Assembly (NCBI GenBank): GCA_017448355.1
Contig: JAFSLQ010000060.1
Coordinates: forward strand, 62,001-126,000
Source of the DNA: Clostridia bacterium
GTDB taxonomy: Bacteria > Bacillota > Clostridia > Christensenellales > Borkfalkiaceae
Direction: 5' to 3'
DNA: 64,000 bases
Below are positions 49,800 through 58,541 of the stretch, one piece after another. The notes under the pieces are model-generated. The model did not search any database. It saw nothing but the letters and a program-made list of their open reading frames with translations, and was not told where the DNA came from. Within the stretch, counting starts at the first letter, position 1; each line of letters opens with the position of its first letter. The translations under genes and the position numbers were made by a program.

Positions 49800-51176
49800 A
49801 TGACGGAAGAAATGGAAGCCTTGTTTGAAAAACTCTCGGCATTTTACGAAGCGAGAAAGTTTGCAGACCTAAGAATGCTGCTACTCGATATGGAGCCGAC
49901 GGATATCGCGGCGTTTATGGAAGAAAATCTTGACGATAAAGACCAGATACGGTTTTTCAGGCTACTCCCGAAAGAACTTGCAAGCGACGTTTTCGTAGAA
50001 ATCGACAGCGACACGCAGGAACACCTTATAAAGTCCTTTTCCGATACCGAACTTAAAGCGGTTATCGACGATATGTTCTTAGACGACACGGTCGACATTA
50101 TCGAAGAGATGCCCGCAAACGTCGTAAAGCGTATTTTAGCGTCTTCTACGCCCGAAAACAGAAAGCAACTCAACGAACTTTTAGAGTACCCCGACGACTC
50201 GGCGGGGTCAATAATGACGACGGAGTTCGTCGCGCTTTCCGCAAATATGACGGTAAAAGAGGCGTTCGATAAAATCCGTAAAACGGGCATAAATTCCGAA
50301 ACGATTTACACCTGCTACGTAACGGACGGCAGAAAACACCTTATCGGCGTCGCAACGGTCAAGAAACTTCTTCTTTCGCAGATGACCGACGTTATAAAGG
50401 ATATAATGGACGATTCGCCCATCACGGTAGACACCTTGGAAGATAAAGAAGACGTGGCGATGAAATTATCTAAGTACGACTTTTTGGCACTTCCCGTTAT
50501 AGATAAAGAAGGTTGTATCGTCGGCATCGTAACGGTAGACGACGCAGTTGACGTTTTGCAAGAAGAAGCCACCGAAGATATCCAGAAGATGGCGGCTATT
50601 TTGCCGACCGAAAAACCCTATCTTAAACAATCGGTCTGGAATATTTGGCGCGCGCGTATACCGTGGCTACTCTTACTTATGGTTTCCGCGACCTTTACGA
50701 GTATGATACTTTCGGGCTACGAAAATAAACTTGCGCTACTGCCTACGGGCGCGGTGCTTTACGCTTTTGTGCCGATGCTTATGGACACGGCGGGAAACGC
50801 GGGAGGACAGTCTTCGGTTACGATAATCCGTTCCCTTGCTTTAAACGAAGTGGAATTTAAGGATATTTTCAGGATTATCTGGAAGGAATTAAGGGTATCT
50901 ATTTTGCTTGCGCTGACAGTCGCAGTTGTATGTTTTGCAAAATTAATGCTTATCGATAGATTATATAATAATTTCGAGTGGAACGTTGCGGCAATAGTTT
51001 CGGGCGTACTGTTTATAACGATAGTTATGGCAAAATTCGTCGGCTGTATACTGCCGCTGATTGCAAAGAAATGTAAACTTGACCCCGCCGTCGTCGCGTC
51101 GCCGTTCATAACGACCATTGTCGACGCGCTGTCTTTGATAATTTATTGTTCGATAGCGATAGCGCTTTTGGGATAG
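49800..51176 (+). CDS. mgtE: Magnesium transporter MgtE
   Basis: 458 residues. The N domain (1-130) has DLRMLLLDMEPTDIAAFMEE; the CBS pair (about 130-255) has YPDDSAGSIMTTEFVALSAN and LALPVIDKEGCIVGIVT; five membrane helices follow from about 280, with PMLMDTAGNAGGQSSVTIIR, the pore signature. It is a Mg2+ channel gated by cytoplasmic Mg2+. TTAAGGAGGTGC precedes ATG. RNA-level control by the M-box adds a second Mg2+ check. Confidence 0.96.
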   Translation: MTEEMEALFEKLSAFYEARKFADLRMLLLDMEPTDIAAFMEENLDDKDQIRFFRLLPKELASDVFVEIDSDTQEHLIKSFSDTELKAVIDDMFLDDTVDIIEEMPANVVKRILASSTPENRKQLNELLEYPDDSAGSIMTTEFVALSANMTVKEAFDKIRKTGINSETIYTCYVTDGRKHLIGVATVKKLLLSQMTDVIKDIMDDSPITVDTLEDKEDVAMKLSKYDFLALPVIDKEGCIVGIVTVDDAVDVLQEEATEDIQKMAAILPTEKPYLKQSVWNIWRARIPWLLLLMVSATFTSMILSGYENKLALLPTGAVLYAFVPMLMDTAGNAGGQSSVTIIRSLALNEVEFKDIFRIIWKELRVSILLALTVAVVCFAKLMLIDRLYNNFEWNVAAIVSGVLFITIVMAKFVGCILPLIAKKCKLDPAVVASPFITTIVDALSLIIYCSIAIALLG

Positions 51177-51205
51177 TTTAACGGTCTTTGAATTTTAAAA
51201 TTTTA

Positions 51206-51233
51206 ACAGCCGACGGAAATTTCCGTCGGCTGT
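51206..51233. terminator. Bidirectional terminator between mgtE and rplL
   Basis: 28-bp perfect palindrome ACAGCCGACGGAAA and complement, followed by CAGTTTTTTT on the plus strand. Confidence 0.88.
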
Positions 51234-51259
51234 CAGTTTTTTTGATGTCAGCAGTTTAA

Positions 51260-51637
51260 TTATTCTGCAACAACGGTAGCGCCCGCTTCTTTGAAACGTG
51301 CAATCATCTTGTCCGCTTCTTCTTTGGTAGCGTTTTCTTTGATGACGCCCTTCGCTTCTACTAATGCTTTCGCTTCGCCGAGACCCAAAGTGGTGAATTC
51401 TCTTACCGCTTTGATAACGTCGATTTTCTTGTCGCCGATTTCTTTGATGGAAACTTTGAATTCGGTCTTTTCTTCAGCCGCAGGAGCAGCCGCAGCACCA
51501 GCCGCAGGAGCAGCCGCTACCGCTACGGGAGCCGCCGCGCTTACGCCGAATTCTTCTTCCAAAGCCTTAACGAGTTCGTTAAGTTCCAAAACCGTCATAC
51601 CCTTTACTTCTTCTAAAAGTTTCTGAATGTCTGCCAT
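51260..51637 (-). CDS. rplL: Ribosomal protein L7/L12
   Basis: 125 residues: N-terminal dimer domain [20 protein letters not shown], an Ala/Pro hinge of about 20 residues, and the factor-binding domain [20 protein letters not shown] then [10 protein letters not shown]. It forms the ribosome stalk with L10 and follows rplJ by 62 bp. Confidence 0.98.
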   Translation of the reverse strand: MADIQKLLEEVKGMTVLELNELVKALEEEFGVSAAAPVAVAAAPAAGAAAAPAAEEKTEFKVSIKEIGDKKIDVIKAVREFTTLGLGEAKALVEAKGVIKENATKEEADKMIARFKEAGATVVAE

Positions 51638-51699
51638 TTTAAATTTCCTCCGAATTTTTTTGAAATTATTTTTTTATTTTTTGATTTTTTTGTTAAAAA

Positions 51700-52224
51700 C
51701 TATTGCGCTTTCTTTTCAGCAATAGCGTTAAGCGCAATAACCAAGCCTCTGGGGATTGCGGAAAGCACACCCACAAAGTTGGATATAGGCGCTTGCAAAG
51801 AACCGAGCATTTTTGCAACGAGTTCTTCTTTTGAAGGCATTGACGCAAGCGCTTTAACGCCGTTCACGTCTACCTTGCCGCCGTCTACGTACGCACATTT
51901 TACCGTGATTTTATCTTCGTACTTTTTGACCGCGTCCATAATGATTTTCGCCGCCTGAGTTTCGTCCGCCCCGAACGCTACCGTCGTAGGGCCGTTCAAA
52001 TCTTCGTCAAAATCATTGATGCCTAAGTCGTTGAAAGCACGACGTACGAGAGTGTTCTTCAAAACTTTGTATTCAACGTTTTTCGCCCTGAATTCTCTTC
52101 TCAAATCGGTATCGTCCGCTACGGATAAACCCTTAGACGAAACTAAAACGACCGATTTAGCGTTCTGAATTTTCTCTTTTATTTCTTCTACTACCTGTTT
52201 TTTCGCTTCTAAATTTGCCGACAT
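51700..52224 (-). CDS. rplJ: Ribosomal protein L10
   Basis: 174 residues: EAKKQVVEEIKEKIQNAKSV, KVLKNTLVRRAF, NGPTTVAFG, then the stalk helix NFVGVLSAIPRGLVIALNAI. It anchors L7/L12 to 23S rRNA and, with it, represses its own leader in many bacteria; the leader is seen upstream. Confidence 0.98.
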   Translation of the reverse strand: MSANLEAKKQVVEEIKEKIQNAKSVVLVSSKGLSVADDTDLRREFRAKNVEYKVLKNTLVRRAFNDLGINDFDEDLNGPTTVAFGADETQAAKIIMDAVKKYEDKITVKCAYVDGGKVDVNGVKALASMPSKEELVAKMLGSLQAPISNFVGVLSAIPRGLVIALNAIAEKKAQ

Positions 52225-52380
52225 CTTATTACCTCCTTATAGTTTTTGAAAACGCCCTTCTTACCAAAAACGGAAGAAGGGCGTTTTTATTTTCGCCTTT
52301 TAATTCCGCCTCGGTGGGTTCGCCTGTCAGTCAGACGAGTTAAAAACCTACTGTCTTGGGCTATTTAATTTACGAATAAG
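52225..52380 (-). ncRNA. L10 ribosomal leader with terminator
   Basis: Minus strand shows AGACAGTAGGTTTTTAACTC and CCCACCGAGGCGGAATTAAA typical of the Firmicute L10 leader, then a 14-bp stem AAAACGCCCTTCTT (52249-52287) ending in GGGCGTTTTC just before the rplJ ribosome site. Confidence 0.85.
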
Positions 52381-52410
52381 ATTATACCACTAACGATTTC
52401 AGTTTGTCAA

Positions 52411-53097
52411 CTAAATTTTAGCGGCAATTTTTACGCCGGGACCCATCGTGCTTGCTAAGGCAACGCTCTTAATATAAAGACCTTTCGCCGCCGCAGGTTT
52501 AGCCTTGATGATTGCTTCCATAAGCGCGTCGTAGTTCTCTTTAATCTTGTCTACGCCGAAACTCTTTTTGCCGATTGCGCAGTGGATAATAGCGTTCTTG
52601 TCAAGTCTGTATTCTACTTTACCGGCTTTGGTATCTTTGATTGCTTTCGCAACGTCCATAGTTACCGTTCCGGACTTCGGGTTCGGCATTAAGCCCTTAG
52701 GACCTAAAACCTTACCGATACGACCGACAAGGCCCATCATATCGGGAGTGGTTATGATTACGTCGTAATCGAACCAGTTTTCCGACTGAATTTTCTGTAT
52801 CATATCTTCCGCGCCGACAAAGTCCGCACCTGCCGCCTTCGCTTCGTCCGCTTTCGCGCCCTTAGCGAGAACGAGAACTCTTACGTTTTTACCCGTTCCG
52901 TTCGGAAGAACGAGAACGCCTCTGACCTGTTGGTCAGCCTGCTTGGGGTCTACGCCGAGTCTTACGTGCAATTCGATTGTTTCGTCAAATTTCGCTTTCG
53001 CGGAATCGATAACGAGACCTATACCTTCCGCCGCTTCGTAAAGTTTAGCGGAATCTATCGTTTTTGCGCTGTCAACATATTTTTTTCCGTGTTTCAT
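52411..53097 (-). CDS. rplA: Ribosomal protein L1
   Basis: 228 residues: [40 protein letters not shown] and [18 protein letters not shown]. Binds 23S rRNA at the L1 stalk. It follows rplK by 48 bp; GTGGGAG occurs in that gap and also before rplK, as expected for L1-type feedback sites. Confidence 0.98.
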   Translation of the reverse strand: MKHGKKYVDSAKTIDSAKLYEAAEGIGLVIDSAKAKFDETIELHVRLGVDPKQADQQVRGVLVLPNGTGKNVRVLVLAKGAKADEAKAAGADFVGAEDMIQKIQSENWFDYDVIITTPDMMGLVGRIGKVLGPKGLMPNPKSGTVTMDVAKAIKDTKAGKVEYRLDKNAIIHCAIGKKSFGVDKIKENYDALMEAIIKAKPAAAKGLYIKSVALASTMGPGVKIAAKI

Positions 53098-53145
53098 TTT
53101 TTACCTCCTGTGGTACGTTCGGGAATTACCCCTCCCACATTTTCC

Positions 53146-53571
53146 TTAATCTACGACTTCAACGCCCATACTTCTCGCTGTACCCGCTATCATACTCATA
53201 GCAGCCTCTAAGGTATTCGCGTTGAGGTCAGGCATTTTTAATTTTGCTATCTTTTCTACCTGCGCTTTCGTAATCTTCGCAACTTTCGTCTTGTTAGGCG
53301 TCGCGGAAGCCGATTCTATACCGCATTCCTTTTTGATGAGAACGGGTGCGGGCGGCGTCTTCAATATAAACGTGAAAGACCTGTCCTGATAAATCGTCAT
53401 AACAACAGGTATGATAAGCCCTGCCTGGTCAGCCGTTTTTGCGTTGAATTCCTTGGTAAATCCCGGAATATTGATTCCGTGCGGACCGAGCGTAGAACCT
53501 ACGGGCGGACCGGGAGTTGCCTTGCCTGCCGGTAATTGAAGTTTTACGATTGCTGTTACCTTTTTTGCCAT
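53146..53571 (-). CDS. rplK: Ribosomal protein L11
   Basis: 141 residues: [36 protein letters not shown] and [20 protein letters not shown]. It binds the GTPase-associated region of 23S rRNA. It follows nusG after 116 bp, the normal order. Confidence 0.98.
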   Translation of the reverse strand: MAKKVTAIVKLQLPAGKATPGPPVGSTLGPHGINIPGFTKEFNAKTADQAGLIIPVVMTIYQDRSFTFILKTPPAPVLIKKECGIESASATPNKTKVAKITKAQVEKIAKLKMPDLNANTLEAAMSMIAGTARSMGVEVVD

Positions 53572-53687
53572 AATAACCTCCTTGGTGGTAATATCGTCGC
53601 GGTCATAAAAAATTTAACCGCAACTCCCACTCTTTATACCACTCGGCATACTGCCGATTTGTATCTTTTTATCCTTAAAGTCGGACT

Positions 53688-54233
53688 TTATTGATTTTCC
53701 GACTGTACGTTGACCTTTTTAACCTGGAAAAATTCCACTTCTACGTCGGTCGCTCTGCCGAACATCGAAACGTTAACCATAACTTTTTGCGACGCCTGAT
53801 TAATCGACATAACTTTACCGGTGAACGATTCAAGCGGACCGTTGAGTATCTGCACGTCGTCGCCGACAACGAAGTCGATATCGATATTTTTTGGACCTAA
53901 GCCCATACGCTTGACTTCTTCTTCGGTAAGCGGCATAGGTCTTCCCTGCGGGCCGACAAAGCCGGTTACGCCGCGCGTGTTGGTAACGAGATACCAGATT
54001 TCATTGCTGTATATCATTTTAAGAAATACGTAGCAAGGAAATTTTTTCCTTTCAACGACTTTCTTTTTGCCGTTCGCCTTCTCTTCAAGCGTTTCTTCGG
54101 TGGGAATCTGGATATCGAATATATTTTCTTGCAGATTATTATTTTCGATAAGTTTTTCGAGCGAGTCCTTCACCATCATCTCGTAGCCCGAGTATGTGTG
54201 AATAACGTACCACTTTGCGTCTTCTATAGCCAT
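53688..54233 (-). CDS. nusG: Transcription elongation factor NusG
   Basis: 181 residues: WYVIHTYSGYEMMVKDSLEK, KKFPCYVFLKMIYSNEIWYL, TRGVTGFVGPQGRPMPLTEE and the KOW domain VGDDVQILNGPLESFTGKVM. It binds RNA polymerase and influences pausing. It follows secE by 9 bp. Confidence 0.97.
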   Translation of the reverse strand: MAIEDAKWYVIHTYSGYEMMVKDSLEKLIENNNLQENIFDIQIPTEETLEEKANGKKKVVERKKFPCYVFLKMIYSNEIWYLVTNTRGVTGFVGPQGRPMPLTEEEVKRMGLGPKNIDIDFVVGDDVQILNGPLESFTGKVMSINQASQKVMVNVSMFGRATDVEVEFFQVKKVNVQSENQ

Positions 54234-54242
54234 ATTATCCCC

Positions 54243-54560
54243 TTAACCTCTCGGCGCGACGAGTTTTAAAAGTTCCAAAAGCCCCGAATCGAACGCGGTA
54301 ATTACGACGAGAAACGCCAAAACCACGACGAGAACCACGCCGGTCTTTTTAACGACTTTCGGGAAATTAGGCCAACTGACACGTTTAATTTCGGAAAACG
54401 TGTCTTTGATTTTAAGACCGAGTCTCTTGAAAAATCCTGGTTTTCCATTCTTTTTCGCGGCCTTTTTCGCTTCTTTTTCCTTAATTTCCTGTTCTCTTTG
54501 TTTTTTTGCCTCTTCCGTCGTAGCGGTGAAACCTTCTTTGTTGGATTTAAGTTTTTCCAT
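54243..54560 (-). CDS. secE: Preprotein translocase subunit SecE
   Basis: 105 residues. A Lys/Glu-rich extension of about 45 residues precedes the conserved core IKDTFSEIKRVSWPNFPKVV and one membrane segment (about 70-95). It stabilises SecY. Located between rpmG and nusG as usual. Confidence 0.95.
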   Translation of the reverse strand: MEKLKSNKEGFTATTEEAKKQREQEIKEKEAKKAAKKNGKPGFFKRLGLKIKDTFSEIKRVSWPNFPKVVKKTGVVLVVVLAFLVVITAFDSGLLELLKLVAPRG

Positions 54561-54616
54561 TTAAAATCCCCTTACTTTCGGGTAAAAGCCGAAACTTAAC
54601 CCATTTAATAATACGA

Positions 54617-54781
54617 TTATTTCGCTTCTTTGTGAACGGTATGTTTGCCGCAGAATTTGCAGTATTTTTTGATTTCAATACGTTCCGCGTCGTTCTTTTT
54701 GTTTTTGAAAGTATCGTAGTTTCTTTGTTTACATTCCGTACAAGCCAAAGTTATCTTGTTTCTTGCGCCTTTTGCTGCCAT
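54617..54781 (-). CDS. rpmG: Ribosomal protein L33
   Basis: 54 residues from the ATG at 54781 (GGAAGGTG upstream). [30 protein letters not shown] and [15 protein letters not shown] show the two CxxC pairs of zinc-type L33. First gene of the secE-nusG-rplKA string. Confidence 0.97.
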   Translation of the reverse strand: MAAKGARNKITLACTECKQRNYDTFKNKKNDAERIEIKKYCKFCGKHTVHKEAK

Positions 54782-54910
54782 AACGCACCTTCCGAACATG
54801 AAAAAATTAACACCCCGAATCCGAGATGCTAATTAATTGTACCAAACGAACTTTGTCTTGTCAAGTTTTTTAAGCCGTTTTTTAAATATTTACGCACTCA
54901 TTTTGCATTT

Positions 54911-55747
54911 TTATATATATTTTTCGAGTTTAGCGTAAATATCCCCGCTTTTTAAGATTTCGGTAAGTTCTCTCTGCCCGATTTTCTTTATAGCGGTAGT
55001 GCCGCTGTACACTTCTATCTCGTTCACAGCCCTTGCGTCCACGATTTTAATAAGCGTTTTAAGCGTTATATTCTTTGAAACCGCTTGCCGCACTATCGGC
55101 ATACCGCGCAAAAGGCTTTCTTCGTTCAAGGCGGAATATATCTTTACATATTTAAGTTCTTTGTCGCGGCTTACCGCCCCTACAATCACGAACAATCCGA
55201 ATATTAAAAGCGATACGTTCGGTGTATAAAAAAGGGTAAATATAAATGCGCCGATAAGCGCCGAGCCGAAAATCACGCCTATTATTTTACAGACCTTAAA
55301 CGCCCTTTCTGCGCCGAATTTAATCGATAAAAGTGCGGAAAGCACTCTGCCGCCGTCTAACGGGTACGCGGGAATAAGGTTAATTAGCGCCATAGTAAAG
55401 TTTGCTTCGGCACTAACGTCGGTAAAGGCGTAAACTTCGGGGAAAATCCACCAAACCGCCACGAAAAACAGTCCTATCGCAAGATTTACAAGCGGACCTG
55501 CCAGCGCGATTTTCAGTTCATCGTAAAATTTAAGCCCTTCGATATTGCCTTTTGCAATCGCGCCGAAGGGCGTTAATGTTATTTTATTTAGTTTATATCC
55601 CGCGCGTTCGGCACAAATCGCGTGCCCCGTTTCGTGAATAAGCGCGGTAATAGAATAAACTAAAAATATAAATATTCTGCCTGTTAAAGCGTAGTAAAAC
55701 CCTACGACGAAAAACAGCGGATGAACGTTATATCTTATACCGCCCAT
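54911..55747 (-). CDS. spoIVFB: M50 site-2 protease, SpoIVFB-like
   Basis: 278 residues. Membrane segments frame LIHETGHAICAERAG, the zinc HExxH, and NLIPAYPLDGGRVLSAL, the second zinc motif with Asp. A C-terminal part after about 200 looks like a small regulatory domain (VVNEIEVYSG type). SpoIVFB cleaves pro-sigma K in spore formers. The overlapping spoIVFA-like gene supports this, but a general site-2 protease is possible. Confidence 0.82.
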   Translation of the reverse strand: MGGIRYNVHPLFFVVGFYYALTGRIFIFLVYSITALIHETGHAICAERAGYKLNKITLTPFGAIAKGNIEGLKFYDELKIALAGPLVNLAIGLFFVAVWWIFPEVYAFTDVSAEANFTMALINLIPAYPLDGGRVLSALLSIKFGAERAFKVCKIIGVIFGSALIGAFIFTLFYTPNVSLLIFGLFVIVGAVSRDKELKYVKIYSALNEESLLRGMPIVRQAVSKNITLKTLIKIVDARAVNEIEVYSGTTAIKKIGQRELTEILKSGDIYAKLEKYI

Positions 55748-56511
55748 AACACGGCGCTGTCTTCTAAGGTGTAGTCGGTGATAACCGCGCCGTCGGCATT
55801 AAAGCACATTGTAAACCCGCCTTTTACATAGCCGACGGGGATATTCCCGAATACGCTGTCGCCAACGCCGAGATACGCATACGACAACCCCGAAATTTTG
55901 GAAGAAAACAGACCGCTGTGGGCAATATTCATAGTAAAAGTGCCGTCTTCTTCTTTTATTACGGAAGAAACTTTCCCGTCCGCCGCCGCATACACCGCGC
56001 CGCTGCCCGTACAGGAAATAATGCCGCCGTCTAAACTCATTTCGCCATTAAAGTTCATTACGGGCGCAAAATCCGCGTACGTCTTTTCTTTTACTACCGT
56101 TTCGGCAGTCGGTGAAAATACCTTTTTCATAAACACGTTTATCGCGCTGTTTTCGTAAAACGCGTTGGTCAAAAATATTGTGGCGATAAGCGCAAACACC
56201 GCGACGATTTCGACTGTGATTGCCGAAAACTTAAATAAGGATTTGCGTTTCTTTTTATGTACGCTTGCGCTAGCATACTCTTCAGCCATTTCTTGTTGCG
56301 CGTTTTCGGCGGGAACAACGATATCCGCATTTTCGGATATATCCGAAGTCTCGCTTTCGGCGTTGACCTTTTGCATCAATTCTTCTTTTACCGTTTCTAA
56401 ATTTTCCGCTTGCTTTTTGGACTTTTTACGCCTTTTAATCGGCTTATAGGTAATATTCGTAGTGTTTACCGGAATTTCAAGCATAGTGGCGTATTGTAAT
56501 TTTTCGTTCAT
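55735..56511 (-). CDS. spoIVFA: SpoIVFA-like M23-fold membrane protein
   Basis: 258 residues. A charged N-terminal cytoplasmic region of about 95 residues, one membrane segment (about 98-120), then a degenerate M23 (LytM) domain: GAVYAAADGKVSSVIKEEDG, MNIAHSGLFSSKISGLSYAY and VGDSVFGNIPVGYV. The usual zinc His residues are mostly missing, as in SpoIVFA and SpoIIQ relatives. It overlaps spoIVFB by 13 bp, so it probably holds the protease inactive. Confidence 0.75.
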   Translation of the reverse strand: MNEKLQYATMLEIPVNTTNITYKPIKRRKKSKKQAENLETVKEELMQKVNAESETSDISENADIVVPAENAQQEMAEEYASASVHKKKRKSLFKFSAITVEIVAVFALIATIFLTNAFYENSAINVFMKKVFSPTAETVVKEKTYADFAPVMNFNGEMSLDGGIISCTGSGAVYAAADGKVSSVIKEEDGTFTMNIAHSGLFSSKISGLSYAYLGVGDSVFGNIPVGYVKGGFTMCFNADGAVITDYTLEDSAVLWAV

Positions 56512-56569
56512 AAAACTACTCCTTTTGCGCTTTTACAATAGATTTATGCTTTTATGCCCGATAATAGAA

Positions 56570-56605
56570 CGCCCCGAAAAAGGAAAATTTTCCTTTTTCG
56601 GGGCG
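56570..56605. terminator. Terminator, 18-bp perfect stem
   Basis: CGCCCCGAAAAAGGAAAA and its complement with no loop, between the XRE gene and spoIVFA. Confidence 0.75.
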
Positions 56606-56628
56606 AATTTTGGCGAACATAAATTTTA

Positions 56629-56835
56629 TCAATACTCGTCATCTAAACCTAATAGATAATCGGCGGATACGTCTAAATACTTACAAAGCTTATACAATTT
56701 TTCAAGTGATGGTACACTTCTACCTGCTTTATACTCGCTTAATCCTTGCTGAGAAATTCCTATTTCCCTTGCTATATCAACTTGCGTTTTACCGCACGTT
56801 TCTAAAATCTCATTAAATCTTTCCTTAAATTTCAT
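56629..56835 (-). CDS. XRE-family HTH regulator beside the toxin-antitoxin region
   Basis: 68 residues: FKERFNEILETCGKTQVDIA, REIGISQQGLSEYKAGRSVP and YLDVSADYLLGLDDEY. Close in length and ending to the regulator at 18233. The -10 TATAAT stands 6 bp before ATG with no ribosome site, implying a leaderless mRNA. It should control the divergent plus-strand promoter at 56869-56897. Confidence 0.85.
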   Translation of the reverse strand: MKFKERFNEILETCGKTQVDIAREIGISQQGLSEYKAGRSVPSLEKLYKLCKYLDVSADYLLGLDDEY

Positions 56836-56841
56836 ATTTTT

Positions 56842-56897
56842 ATTATACGAAATTTAGTACACTGACACTTGACACTACACTCATAATGTAGTATAAT
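56842..56897 (+). promoter_or_regulatory. Divergent XRE-controlled promoter region, module 3
   Basis: Plus: TTGACA at 56869-56874, 17 bp, TATAAT at 56892-56897; the spacer contains ACTACA..TGTAGT as an inverted repeat. Minus: TATAAT at 56847-56842. TGACACT-type half sites repeat at 56863-56876. Confidence 0.75.
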
Positions 56898-56903
56898 GGT
56901 TTT

Positions 56904-57000
56904 GCTATATTTAAAATCGTCAAACTTGAAATGCAAATTTCGATTTGTGGCTCAACAACGCACAGCGCCCTGCAATGTTTGCAGGGCGCTGTGCGTTAAA
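56904..57000 (+). ncRNA. Candidate small RNA with 19-bp perfect hairpin
   Basis: A consensus promoter (56869-56897) leads into a stretch without a credible protein, ending in AACGCACAGCGCCCTGCAA (56957-56975), loop TGT, and its perfect complement (56979-56997). An A run, not a T run, follows, so the 3' end is unclear. Confidence 0.45.
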
Positions 57001-57022
57001 AAACTAAATTTTCATAAAACTA

Positions 57023-57140
57023 TTGACAAAATTAAGCCGACGGTTTATAATAAAGATACAAACAAGGCAGTAAACCATAACGGTTAGCCAAGTAAATCTA
57101 TTTTATTAAAAAATAACCACCTGGCGGGGCGGTTATTTTT
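57023..57140 (+). ncRNA. Candidate antisense antitoxin RNA with promoter
   Basis: TTGACA at 57023-57028, 17 bp, TATAAT at 57046-57051 gives a start near 57058. The RNA ends at the stem AATAACCACC/GGCGGTTATT (57112-57137) plus T run. It overlaps the 3' end of the toxin mRNA, which uses the same hairpin on the minus strand. Confidence 0.65.
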
Positions 57141-57201
57141 TTATATCGTTAATGATATAAAGTACGAGAATCAGCATTAGTAAACCACTTATGTAATCCA
57201 T
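57133..57201 (-). CDS. Small hydrophobic type I toxin-like peptide
   Basis: 22 residues, MDYISGLLMLILVLYIINDI plus KK: one membrane-spanning stretch and a Lys-Lys end. AAAGGGGGTG stands upstream; a second in-frame ATG two codons earlier is too close to that site. The leader sequence GTTAGCACTCTCACCCGAAA before AGGGGGTG resembles leaders of TxpA/holin-like type I toxins. The antisense RNA converges on its 3' end. Confidence 0.65.
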   Translation of the reverse strand: MDYISGLLMLILVLYIINDIKK

Positions 57202-57268
57202 ACGCATCACCCCCTTTCCCTTTCGGGTGAGAGTGCTAACCGCCACAGCCTGCCCTGTTTGCTCGTTT

Positions 57269-57298
57269 ATGGTATCATAATTTTTTAGGCGTTGTCAA
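57269..57298 (-). promoter_or_regulatory. Toxin promoter
   Basis: TTGACA at 57298-57293, 18 bp, TACCAT at 57274-57269; predicted leader of about 60 nt. Confidence 0.55.
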
Positions 57299-57335
57299 GC
57301 GATTTAAATTTTATACATAGTGAAAATTGCGAATA

Positions 57336-58541
57336 TTATTTCCCTAAAAATTTTTTCATTAAACTTACGCCGCTGTCGGTGAATATCCCCGTTTTCTCAG
57401 CGTCTTTCTCGCAGTATTTTTCCGCGCCACTATTTAGCGTTTTCGTACTGTTATATAAAACGTACGGCACGGGGTCGGATACGTGCGTCATTACGTTTAA
57501 GGGAGTAGGATGGTCAGGCATTATCAAAATCGAAAAGTCTTCGCCGCGTTCCTTTAACCCGTCGTAAACGGTTTTAACCACACCGTCGATTTGTTCTATC
57601 GAATAAATTTTATGTTCCGCGTCGCCGTGATGCCCGCACTCGTCGGGGGCTTCCATATGCACGTACACAAAGTCTTCAGTTTTTAACGCGTCAAGCGCCG
57701 CTTGTGCCTTGCCCTTAAAGTTAGTGTCGTAATTACCCGTTGCGCCTTCCACTTCTATAACGCGCATACCCGTAAGTTTGCCTATCCCCTTCAAAAGGTC
57801 GACGGCGGAAATCATCGCGCCCGTTATCCCGTATCTTTCTGTAAAGGACTGCAAGGCGGGTTTTGTACCTTCGCCCCAGAACCAAAGCGAATTTGCGGGG
57901 CGTTTACCCTGCTTTATTCTTTCAAGATTTACGGGGTGGTCTTTAAGTAAAGCCGCCGAACGCTCCATAAGGCTTAAATATTCTTTTCCCGTTTCGCTTG
58001 TCGGCAAATGACCCTTTACGGGTTTTCCCGTTATATCGTGAGGCGGCGTTAAATCGCCCGCGATTTTGCCGTTATCGATAACGAGACAATGTCTGTAACT
58101 TATCCCCGAAAAAAGACGATATTTTTCGTTATTTAAATGTTTTGCCAGATATTCGATTAAAATCTTAGCTTCGGCGGTCGTAATTTCGCCCGCGCTGTAA
58201 TCTATCATAGTTTTGTCTTCAAAATTTTCTTCGTCCGACAAACACACTAAATTCGCGCGCGCCGTAACAACGGTATCCTTTAACTCTATCCCGATAGACG
58301 CCGCCTCTAACGGCGAACGCCCCGTATAGCACACTTTTGGGTCGTAACCCAAAACCGAAAGGTTAGCGACATCGCTACCGGGTTTTAAGCCGTCCGCGAC
58401 CGTTCTGCAAAGTCCTACTTCGGAAACTTTTGTTAGTCCATCTATAAAAGGTTTTTTCGCCAAATCAAGCGGAGTTTTCCCGCCTAAAAATTCCTGCGGA
58501 TAGTCCGCCATACCGTCGCCCAAAATTACTGCGTATTTCAT
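57336..58541 (-). CDS. apgM: Cofactor-independent phosphoglycerate mutase, archaeal type
   Basis: 401 residues from the ATG at 58541, which overlaps the ung stop. KYAVILGDGMADYPQEFLGG, PGSDVANLSVLGYDP with the catalytic Ser, and YVHMEAPDECGHHGDAEHK are blocks of the ApgM group in the alkaline phosphatase superfamily. It interconverts 3- and 2-phosphoglycerate. The metal ligands DxxDH-type (IMPDHPTP) are present. Confidence 0.9.
   Translation of the reverse strand: MKYAVILGDGMADYPQEFLGGKTPLDLAKKPFIDGLTKVSEVGLCRTVADGLKPGSDVANLSVLGYDPKVCYTGRSPLEAASIGIELKDTVVTARANLVCLSDEENFEDKTMIDYSAGEITTAEAKILIEYLAKHLNNEKYRLFSGISYRHCLVIDNGKIAGDLTPPHDITGKPVKGHLPTSETGKEYLSLMERSAALLKDHPVNLERIKQGKRPANSLWFWGEGTKPALQSFTERYGITGAMISAVDLLKGIGKLTGMRVIEVEGATGNYDTNFKGKAQAALDALKTEDFVYVHMEAPDECGHHGDAEHKIYSIEQIDGVVKTVYDGLKERGEDFSILIMPDHPTPLNVMTHVSDPVPYVLYNSTKTLNSGAEKYCEKDAEKTGIFTDSGVSLMKKFLGK

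Larger units (their letters stand above)
57001..57335. other. Region holding the type I toxin-antitoxin module
   Basis: Two facing promoters, a 22-codon toxin gene on minus, an antisense RNA on plus, and a shared bidirectional terminator fill this gap before apgM. Confidence 0.65.

Noticed and set aside
56896..57087. 63-codon open frame on the plus strand after the module 3 promoter
   Set aside because: It begins inside the -10 box, has no ribosome site, and runs through the perfect hairpin and the next promoter; composition is not protein-like.
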